Shown here: in pieces, positions 45,163 to 51,790 of the stretch
Position numbering within the stretch: the first letter of the stretch is position 1
How the letters are laid out: each line of letters opens with the position of its first letter
DNA from: Mesorhizobium sp. M7A.F.Ca.US.008.03.1.1
GTDB lineage: Bacteria > Pseudomonadota > Alphaproteobacteria > Rhizobiales > Rhizobiaceae
DNA: 64,000 nt
NCBI RefSeq assembly: GCF_003997495.1
Contig: NZ_RZRU01000015.1
Coordinates: forward strand, 1-64,000
Direction: 5' to 3'
Translations under genes and position numbers: made by a program
The notes under the pieces: model-generated
Seen by the model: only the letters and a program-made list of their open reading frames with translations
What the model was told of the DNA's origin: nothing
Database searches by the model: none

Positions 45163-45642
45163 TCAGTTCTCGGTGCTGCGCAGCTGGAACTGGCTGACGC
45201 CGATCGCGAGGTTCATGCCGGTCTGCGTCTGCAAGCTGAGCGGCTGCAAGGTGAACGCCTGAGAGGAGCCGCCGACCAGCAGATTGGCGCCGGCGCCGAC
45301 GGCGGCCGTCACCTCCGCGCTGGCGCCGATGTAGTCGCCGGCCAGCGCACCCGGCGCATAGATGTTCTTCAGCGGCGTCAGCACGATCCACTGCATGATC
45401 GTCTGCTTCGTCGTGCCGATGTCGAGGCCGTATTTGTTGACGGCGCCGAAATAGGCTTCCGGCGCGAAGCTTTTGTCGGCGGGGTTGAAGGTGCAGCTCA
45501 GATCCTTGCTCGAGCCGAAGATGAAGCCGGTGCCGCCGCCAATGGCACAGTCAAGCGTACCGAGTTCTACGCCTCGGTCCTGCGCCTGCACGGCTCCGGA
45601 GAGCGTGGTGAACATGGCGGCAGCGATGGCTGTCTTCAGCAT
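45163..45642 (-). CDS. DUF992 family secreted protein (copy 1)
   Basis: The 159-residue precursor has a signal peptide cut near ...VQA, then VELGTLDCAIGGGTGFIFGSS and GGSSQAFTLQPLSLQTQTGMNLAIGV, the two hallmark segments of DUF992. The family is periplasmic, mostly in Rhizobiales, and of unknown function. TGAGGGG lies just ahead of the start. A paralogue lies directly upstream, parted by a strong hairpin. Confidence 0.87.
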   Translation of the reverse strand: MLKTAIAAAMFTTLSGAVQAQDRGVELGTLDCAIGGGTGFIFGSSKDLSCTFNPADKSFAPEAYFGAVNKYGLDIGTTKQTIMQWIVLTPLKNIYAPGALAGDYIGASAEVTAAVGAGANLLVGGSSQAFTLQPLSLQTQTGMNLAIGVSQFQLRSTEN

Positions 45643-45660
45643 GATGGTCCCCTCAAAAAT

Positions 45661-45699
45661 CCGCGGCGCGGAACCATCCTATCTGGTTCCGCGCCGCGG
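45661..45699 (-). terminator. 16-bp hairpin between the two DUF992 genes
   Basis: CCGCGGCGCGGAACCA (45661-45676) and TGGTTCCGCGCCGCGG (45684-45699) pair perfectly around TCCTATC. On the minus strand the stem is followed by ATTTTTG, so it should stop transcription coming from DUF992 copy 2, or read through in part to copy 1. A second inverted repeat, GCATGGAGC/GCTCCATGC, lies at 45709-45731. Confidence 0.75.
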
Positions 45700-45733
45700 A
45701 GTGAGGGGGCATGGAGCGCATGGCTCCATGCAT

Positions 45734-46210
45734 TCACTTGAACGAGTGGATCAGCTGGAGCGAGGTCACAGCCACGGCAAGGTTGACGCCGGTCTGCGCC
45801 TGGACGCTGAGCGGCTCCAGCATGAAGGCGCTGTCCAGGCCGCCAACCAGCAGGTTGGCGCCGCCGCCGGTCACGACGCTCGCCTCGGCATTGACACCGT
45901 AGTAGCTGCCGGCGAGATCGCCCCCGTCACTGTCCCGGGTCGCAGCCAGCACGGCCCAGACGAGCTGGCCCTGATGCGTCTGGCCGACATCGAGGCCGAT
46001 CTTGGAGATGACGCCTGTGTAAACCTCGGACGGTCCGTGATGATGAGGCCGGAAGACACAGGACACGCCCTTGTTGGAGGCGACGATGTAGGCGGTGCCG
46101 CCGTCGATGGTGCAATCGAGCGTGCCGAGTTGCAGCTTGCCGGCGCTGGCTGGAGCCACCGCGAACATCGTCGTGGCGAGGGCAGCGGCGCAGGCGAGTT
46201 TCTTGATCAT
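45734..46210 (-). CDS. DUF992 family secreted protein (copy 2)
   Basis: The 158-residue precursor has a signal peptide ending ...APASA, then LQLGTLDCTIDGGTAYIVAS and GGLDSAFMLEPLSVQAQTGVNLAVAV, parallel to copy 1 throughout. A histidine cluster (RPHHHGPSE) in the middle is not in copy 1. GGGAGGGT... precedes the ATG at 46210. The two copies are clearly paralogues but well diverged, so the duplication is old. Confidence 0.87.
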   Translation of the reverse strand: MIKKLACAAALATTMFAVAPASAGKLQLGTLDCTIDGGTAYIVASNKGVSCVFRPHHHGPSEVYTGVISKIGLDVGQTHQGQLVWAVLAATRDSDGGDLAGSYYGVNAEASVVTGGGANLLVGGLDSAFMLEPLSVQAQTGVNLAVAVTSLQLIHSFK

Positions 46211-46418
46211 GGGAGGGTCCTTTCGCAAACTACTTTCAACAACGGCTTGGGAGGGTAGACCGTTCCGCTGAAAACTTGGCGCGATCAAGGCAGGGGCCGA
46301 AAGCCTCCTGCCGGGGTTAATGCGCGGTTGCGACGTGCGTCCTTTCGGACAGCCAAAGGATCCCGCGGCACTTGGATGTCACGCGGATTTGTATGGGGAG
46401 CGCCTGCCGAAACCGAGA

Positions 46419-47261
46419 TCAGCTGACGCGGGCGAGGCCATCCTTGGCCGGCTGGTAGGTCGGATCAAGCCGAACGGCTTCCTTATAGGATTTCGCTGCC
46501 TTGGCCTTGTCGCCGCGCCGCTCGTAGATCAGCGCCTGATTGGACCAGGCCTCGGCATTTCTGCCGTCGAGCTTGATCGCCATGTTGAAATCGGAGAAGG
46601 CGTTGTCTTCGTCGTTGGTCGCCAGATAAGAGAGGCCGCGGCCGTTGTAGGGCTCGGCGGCGTCCGGCGCCAGCGAGATGGCGGTCGAGAAGTCCTCGAT
46701 GGCGAATTTGTGCTGGCCCTGGCTCTGATAGATCAGGCCTCGATTGTGGTAGGCGCGCGCGTCGGTCGTATCGAGCTGGATCGCCTTCTGAAAGTCGTTG
46801 AAGGCGTCCTGGGTGCGACCCGCCTTGCGGTAGAGATTGCCGCGGCCGATATAGGCGGCGTCATAGTTTGAGTTGATCTGGATCGAACGGTTGTAGTCCG
46901 CCAGCGCGGCTTCCTGGTTGCCGAGGAAGCGCTGGATGAGCGCGCGATTCGAATAGGCCTGGAAGAAATTCGGATTGAGCTGGATGGCTTGATTGAAATC
47001 CTTGAGCGCCGCCTGGTACTGACCACCACGGCCATAGGCCGAGCCGCGCACATTGTAGCCTTCGGGATCCTGGGGATTGCGCTGGATGACCCCCGACAGC
47101 GAGGAAATGTTCTCGCTCGACCCTTGCGCCTTGTCGATGTTGTTGAATTCACCGGTCGGGCCCGCCGTTTGGCAGCCGGCAAGCGCCAGCCCGGAGAGCA
47201 GGGCTGCTGTCAGGGCGAAACCACGCAATGCGGTCCCGCGCTCCACGCTCGTTGCGTTCAT
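46419..47261 (-). CDS. Tetratricopeptide-repeat lipoprotein (NlpI-like layout)
   Basis: The 280-residue precursor has a lipoprotein signal with lipobox LALAGC (Cys30). The mature part is about six TPR units, each with the pattern A-Y-x-N-R-G... DF-x-x-A-I-x-L-x-P, covering residues 65-275. Such proteins act as scaffolds at the envelope. The start at 47261 is the last Met before the signal. It follows the rpsU terminator, so it has its own promoter in 47262-47315. Confidence 0.85.
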   Translation of the reverse strand: MNATSVERGTALRGFALTAALLSGLALAGCQTAGPTGEFNNIDKAQGSSENISSLSGVIQRNPQDPEGYNVRGSAYGRGGQYQAALKDFNQAIQLNPNFFQAYSNRALIQRFLGNQEAALADYNRSIQINSNYDAAYIGRGNLYRKAGRTQDAFNDFQKAIQLDTTDARAYHNRGLIYQSQGQHKFAIEDFSTAISLAPDAAEPYNGRGLSYLATNDEDNAFSDFNMAIKLDGRNAEAWSNQALIYERRGDKAKAAKSYKEAVRLDPTYQPAKDGLARVS

Positions 47262-47315
47262 GTCTGCCCTGTCCTCACTTCAAGTCCGGTTCCCCCTCCG
47301 GACCGGTCACATCAA

Positions 47316-47352
47316 AACAAAAAGGTGGCGGCGATTCCACATCGCGCCACCT
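47316..47352 (-). terminator. Intrinsic terminator of rpsU
   Basis: AGGTGGCG (47323-47330) pairs with CGCCACCT (47345-47352), extended inside by CGAT/ATCG. On the minus strand the stem is followed by TTTTGTTTTG, an effective T-tract. It lies 33 bases after the rpsU stop. Confidence 0.75.
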
Positions 47353-47385
47353 CTGATATCCTTCGAAAAGGACGAAAAATTGGCG

Positions 47386-47664
47386 TTAGAACCGCGGCGG
47401 ACGCGGAGCGCCACCTGGGCCACCGGCGGCGCCAGCAGCAACCGGGCGCGGCGTCATCGGCAGCAAGCCTTCGCGCTGGGCGCGCTTGCGGGCCAGCTTG
47501 CGGGCGCGGCGGACGGCTTCAGCCTTCTCACGGGCGCGCTTCTCGGACGGCTTCTCGTAGTGACCGCGCATCTTCATTTCGCGGAAAATGCCTTCGCGCT
47601 GCATCTTCTTCTTGAGAGCGCGAAGCGCCTGATCAACGTTATTGTCGCGGACGAGTACCTGCAC
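47386..47664 (-). CDS. rpsU: 30S ribosomal protein S21
   Basis: S21 joins the small ribosomal subunit and helps initiation. The product MQVLVRDNNVDQALRALKKK, continuing with the basic RARKLARKRAQREG segment, is typical, and a Gly/Pro-rich tail of about 23 residues extends the usual C-terminus. No ATG exists. GTG at 47664 has AGGA 7 bases upstream and matches the usual MQVLV start, so I prefer it over TTG at 47670; the protein is then 92 residues. Confidence 0.93.
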   Translation of the reverse strand: MQVLVRDNNVDQALRALKKKMQREGIFREMKMRGHYEKPSEKRAREKAEAVRRARKLARKRAQREGLLPMTPRPVAAGAAGGPGGAPRPPRF

Positions 47665-47863
47665 GGGCAATCCTGTCTTTCGGGTTTGATATCAACAGGC
47701 AAGCGGCCATAGCCACTAGCCTCCGCGGCGGTTTACACCACGAATTGTGGCGGCTGATAGCAGAATCATACCGCACTGTCCACAGCGGAAATGAATTTGC
47801 GAGGCCAGCCGCCGTCTGTTTGCCCGGGGCAAGTGGCCACTTGCCTCTGAGATAGGGAGCCGG

Positions 47864-48250
47864 CTAGGCCGTCGCGAGGTGCAACAGCTCGAAATCCTCG
47901 AAAAACTCGCCGTAGTCGCAGGTGATCTCCTCGCCCACGGCGATGTCGCGGGTCGCGGTGGCCCCGCCATATTGCGAAAAATCCGTATTCGGATTGCTGG
48001 AATGGTTCATGAAGCGGCCGTTGTCGACTTCATAGACCATGAAACCTGGCCGGTCCGGGCTCGGATAGGCATAGCGGTCGAGCAACTCCCTGAGATGCGA
48101 TGGTGCCGTCTCGTATTTGTCCATGGGGATCAGCCGGTCGAAATCCGGATCGAGCCGCCAGATCGAAGCGCCTTTCCCGATTGGCTCCGCGGCGAACACG
48201 CCGACGCCTTCGATCGCACTCGCAGTCACATAGGTTCTGATCAGCATCAT
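47864..48250 (-). CDS. SET domain protein (putative lysine methyltransferase)
   Basis: The 128-residue protein is a stand-alone SET domain: IEGVGVFAAEPIGKGASIW at the front, the SAM-binding FMNHSSNPNTDF near residue 80 and GEEITCDYGEFF at the end, with the catalytic tyrosine in place. Bacterial SET proteins are found sporadically and may methylate ribosomal or DNA-binding proteins. The start is at 48250 or 48247 (Met-Met). Confidence 0.85.
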   Translation of the reverse strand: MMLIRTYVTASAIEGVGVFAAEPIGKGASIWRLDPDFDRLIPMDKYETAPSHLRELLDRYAYPSPDRPGFMVYEVDNGRFMNHSSNPNTDFSQYGGATATRDIAVGEEITCDYGEFFEDFELLHLATA

Positions 48251-48358
48251 GGTTCCAGACCCGCTTTTAGACAGAAACGGAATCACCAAATCGCGGCGAA
48301 AAATCAAGACCGGCCGTTTGCCTGGCGACTAAGACATCCATCCCGCCGCTTGAATTCT

Positions 48359-49117
48359 TCACGTCCGGTTGATCGACACGCCGCCATCGGCCAGCAGTGC
48401 CGCTCCGGTGGTGAAGCTCGAGGCGTCGGAGGCGAGATAGAGCGCCGAGCGGGCGATCTCCTCCGGCATCGCGACACGCTTCAAAGCATGCAGGCCTTCG
48501 ACGAAAGCCCGTGATTCCGGGGTCTTGAAGGTTGCCGCCGGTGTGTCGGTCCCGCCGGGCAGCAGCGCGTTGACGCGAACGCCTTTCGGCCCATATTCGG
48601 CGGCAAGCACCTGCGTCAGCCCGATCAGGCCTGCCTTGCTCGCGGCATAGCTGGTCATGCCTGGCATGCCGACGGTGTGGCCGACGAAAGTGGAGGTGAA
48701 GATCAGCGAACCGCCACCGCGCTCGATCATCGCCGGCACCTGGTATTTCGCACCGAGGAACGCGCTGGTGAGGTTGGTGTCGAGTGTCTCGCGCCAGCCT
48801 TCCAGCGGCAGGTCCGAAATCGGCCCCATCTGGCCGACGGCGCCGGCATTGTTAAAGGCGATGTCGAGCCCACCGAACTTTTCGACAGCCAGATCGACAA
48901 GAGCCTTTGCATAGGCTTCGTCCCTGACATCGCCGGCAAGGGCGACCGCCGTGCCGTCGGCGTCAGCGATCTCGGCGACAAGCGCATCGAGCTCGGCCTG
49001 ACGGCGGGCGGCGACGATGACCTTGGCGCCTTCCTCAGCGAATAGTCTCGCGGTGGCGCGGCCGATGCCGGAACTGGCGCCGGTGACGATGGCGATCTTG
49101 TTTGTGAGTGCGAACAT
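48359..49117 (-). CDS. SDR family oxidoreductase
   Basis: The 252-residue classical short-chain dehydrogenase has the cofactor site TGASSGIG (12-19), NNAG near residue 88 and the catalytic Ser-Tyr-Lys with Y-A-A-S-K near residue 155. Arg residues after the second strand (AARRQ) suggest NADP(H). Substrate unknown. The start is fixed at 49117 just before the first strand. Confidence 0.9.
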   Translation of the reverse strand: MFALTNKIAIVTGASSGIGRATARLFAEEGAKVIVAARRQAELDALVAEIADADGTAVALAGDVRDEAYAKALVDLAVEKFGGLDIAFNNAGAVGQMGPISDLPLEGWRETLDTNLTSAFLGAKYQVPAMIERGGGSLIFTSTFVGHTVGMPGMTSYAASKAGLIGLTQVLAAEYGPKGVRVNALLPGGTDTPAATFKTPESRAFVEGLHALKRVAMPEEIARSALYLASDASSFTTGAALLADGGVSINRT

Positions 49118-49222
49118 TTTTTGCGTCCTTTTTTGCGCCAGCTGCGCCGGCAATTGGATGCTTGGTCGCAAATGGGGCGGGTCGGAGCCACCCGATACCT
49201 GCGAAGGCCGCGTCGCCCTGAG

Positions 49223-49591
49223 CTATTGCCTCAACAGCCAGCCGAGTCGGTCCATCGAGAACGCATAGCTGATGGCGATGAGCAGGGCGACGATGATGCC
49301 CGTAGTCGTGTAACCGGCCCCATAGAACCCAGCCGCACCGCCGAACAGGATGACCAGCTCGAGCGCCAGCCGCACCACGCCGGGCACAGGCACCGGTGCG
49401 CGGCCAGACCGGCTTGGGTCGTTGAGTACCGCGAAGATTCCCCACAGTACGGCCGCAACGAGCGGCAAGCCCAGCGCGAGGAGCCAGCGCCCCCATCCGT
49501 CGGAGAGACTCCAGCCGGCAATGCCGAGGCCGAGCAACGCGGCAAGCTCCAGCAAAAACCGCAACGTCAGATTCCACCAGGCGTTGCCCAT
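49223..49591 (-). CDS. YrdB family (DUF2568) membrane protein
   Basis: The 122-residue protein has four hydrophobic segments, begins MGNAWWNLTLRFLLELAALLG and contains LNDPSRSGRAPVPVPGVVRLALE, the conserved loop of DUF2568. Function unknown. The start at 49591 fits the first helix. It lies upstream of the SDR gene on the same strand but with a 105-base gap. Confidence 0.8.
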   Translation of the reverse strand: MGNAWWNLTLRFLLELAALLGLGIAGWSLSDGWGRWLLALGLPLVAAVLWGIFAVLNDPSRSGRAPVPVPGVVRLALELVILFGGAAGFYGAGYTTTGIIVALLIAISYAFSMDRLGWLLRQ

Positions 49592-49806
49592 ATTCGTCCT
49601 CCGAGACTCGCGGCAGGCAGTGTGACTGAACGCAGCCATGGCAGCCAGATCGCATGTGTCTTTTTCGTCGCGGCGCAAAACGGCAAGCGCCGTCGCAAAC
49701 AGCGCAAGGGTGGAAGCGCTGTTTCGCTAGTGATACACCTCGCGCGCCGGGACAGAATGAATGCCCGGCCCCTATTCGCGAGACCTTTTGGCGAGAGGCT
49801 GGGACG

Positions 49807-51060
49807 TTGAAGAAATATTCGGTATTCGCCATCGCCCGCGAGGCCATGCGCGGCCACAAGGGCTGGGAGGAGCAGTGGTCCTCGCCTGAGCCCAGGAAAG
49901 AATACGACGTCATCATCGTCGGCGCCGGCGGCCATGGCCTGGCCACCGCCTATTACCTCGCCACGGTGCACGGCATAACCAATGTCGCGGTGCTGGAAAA
50001 GGGCTGGCTCGGCGGCGGCAACACCGGCCGCAACACCACCATCATCCGCTCCAACTATCTCTATGACGAGAGCGCCGGCATCTACGACCATGCGCTGAAG
50101 CTGTGGGACGGGCTCAGCCAGGAGCTCAACTACAACGTCATGTATTCGGCGCGCGGCGTCATGATGCTCGCCCACAACGTGCACGACGTCCAGGTGCTGA
50201 AGCGCCACGTCCACGCCAACCGGCTGAACGGCATCGACAATGAGTGGCTGACGCCGGAGCAGGCGAAGGAATTCTGCCCGCCGCTCAACACCTCCAAGGA
50301 CGCGCGCTATCCGGTGGTCGGTGCGGCGCTGCAGCGGCGCGGCGGCACGGCCCGTCATGATGCCGTTGCCTGGGGCTATGCGCGCGGCGCCTCGGCGCGC
50401 GGCGTCCACATCATCCAGAATTGCGAGGTCACCGGGGTCAAGCGGGCGCCAAATGGCGCGGTCATGGGCGTCGACACGACGCGCGGGTTCATTGGCGCCA
50501 AGAAAGTCGGCGTCGTTGCCGCCGGCCATTCCTCGGTCATCATGAACATGGCCGGCGTGCGCATGCCGCTGGAAAGCTATCCGCTGCAGGCGCTGGTGTC
50601 GGAACCGGTCAAGCCGGTGGTGCCCTGCGTGGTGATGTCGAACACGGTGCACGCCTATATCTCGCAGTCCGACAAGGGCGAACTGGTGATCGGCGCCGGC
50701 ACAGACCAGTATGTCTCCTATTCGCAGACCGGCGGCCTGCACATATTGCAACATACGCTGGACGCCATCTGCGAGATGTTCCCGATCTTCACGCGCATGA
50801 AGATGCTGCGCTCGTGGGGCGGCATCGTCGATGTCACGCCCGACCGCTCGCCGATCCTGGCCAAGACGCCGGTGCCCGGCCTCTATGTCAATTGCGGCTG
50901 GGGCACGGGCGGCTTCAAGGCGACGCCGGGCTCGGGCCATGTCTTTGCTCACACCATCGCGAAAGACGATCCGCATCCGATCAACGCGCCTTTCACCATC
51001 GAGCGCTTCCGCACCGGCCGGCTCATCGACGAGGCGGCGGCGGCGGCGGTGGCACACTGA
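49807..51060 (+). CDS. soxB: Sarcosine oxidase, beta subunit
   Basis: The beta subunit carries the FAD site where sarcosine is oxidised in the heterotetrameric enzyme. The 417-residue protein starts with (TTG) KKYSVFAIAREAMRGHKGWEEQW, as in rhizobial SoxB, and has YDVIIVGAGGHGLATAYYL (33-51) and GWLGGGNTGRNTT with the covalent-flavin histidine region. TTG at 49807 is chosen because it matches this N-terminus; no ATG fits. Heads soxB-orf-soxD-soxA-soxG. Confidence 0.94.
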   Translation: MKKYSVFAIAREAMRGHKGWEEQWSSPEPRKEYDVIIVGAGGHGLATAYYLATVHGITNVAVLEKGWLGGGNTGRNTTIIRSNYLYDESAGIYDHALKLWDGLSQELNYNVMYSARGVMMLAHNVHDVQVLKRHVHANRLNGIDNEWLTPEQAKEFCPPLNTSKDARYPVVGAALQRRGGTARHDAVAWGYARGASARGVHIIQNCEVTGVKRAPNGAVMGVDTTRGFIGAKKVGVVAAGHSSVIMNMAGVRMPLESYPLQALVSEPVKPVVPCVVMSNTVHAYISQSDKGELVIGAGTDQYVSYSQTGGLHILQHTLDAICEMFPIFTRMKMLRSWGGIVDVTPDRSPILAKTPVPGLYVNCGWGTGGFKATPGSGHVFAHTIAKDDPHPINAPFTIERFRTGRLIDEAAAAAVAH

Positions 51061-51482
51061 TGATGGTTGAGATGGCTGTCGCGATGCCGCTGATGCTGGC
51101 GGGGGAACAGGGCTTGTTCCATTTTCCGTCGGCGGACGAAGTGCGCACGCAGCCGATCAGCCGTACCGGCAACGAAACCGCCTGGCCGTTTTCGGTCGAC
51201 GACGGCACGCTGGCCTGCGTCTGGAGCGGTGGCCAGAGGGTGGTGATGTTCTTCGAGGGACGTCCCGAAGGGCTCGACCAAGACGAGACATTCCAGCCGC
51301 GTCAAGTCATCGTCACCACCGATCCGATGCAACTCACTCTCGGCAACATGGCGTCCCGCGATCTGTTCCGTCCCGCTGCAAGTGTGGCAGAACGCATCCG
51401 GCTCGTTGCTCCGTTCGCGACCCTGGGACAGAAGCTTTGCGATCAACCGGCGGGCGCCCGCGTCGGCCACGGCGAATTGTAG
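51060..51482 (+). CDS. Unknown protein coupled to soxB inside the sox operon
   Basis: The 140-residue protein starts at 51060, overlapping the soxB stop (TGATG), and ends 11 bases before soxD. It is soluble, with a beta-rich centre (DGTLACVWSGGQRVVMFFEG) and NMASRDLFRP. I know no family for it. In the usual order soxD follows soxB directly. Translational coupling and codon use like its neighbours show it is a real, probably co-functional gene. Confidence 0.65.
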   Translation: MMVEMAVAMPLMLAGEQGLFHFPSADEVRTQPISRTGNETAWPFSVDDGTLACVWSGGQRVVMFFEGRPEGLDQDETFQPRQVIVTTDPMQLTLGNMASRDLFRPAASVAERIRLVAPFATLGQKLCDQPAGARVGHGEL

Positions 51483-51493
51483 GAACGAACCAA

Positions 51494-51790
51494 ATGCTTC
51501 TCATCCGCTGCCCCTATTGCGAGGAAGAGCGTCCGGAACTCGAGTTTCGCAACGCCGGCGAGGCGCATATCGCGCGCTCGGCCAATATGGCCGGCGAGAG
51601 CGATGACGATTTCGAAAAGTTCTTCTTCATCCGCTCTAACCCCAAGGGCATCATTTATGAGCGGTGGCGGCACATGCATGGCTGTGCGCGCTTCTTCAAC
51701 GCCGTGCGCGACACCGTCACCGATAAGTTCGTCATGACCTACAAGGCCGGCGAGCCCAAACCCTCCAAGCTGCCGGGAGTTGGCAAATGA
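51494..51790 (+). CDS. soxD: Sarcosine oxidase, delta subunit
   Basis: The 98-residue delta subunit binds zinc at the complex core. It shows IRCPYCEEERPELEF with Cys6 and Cys9, the histidine in EAHI, and HMHGCARFFNAVRDT with a further Cys, the four expected ligands. ATGA overlap with soxA. Confidence 0.94.
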   Translation: MLLIRCPYCEEERPELEFRNAGEAHIARSANMAGESDDDFEKFFFIRSNPKGIIYERWRHMHGCARFFNAVRDTVTDKFVMTYKAGEPKPSKLPGVGK

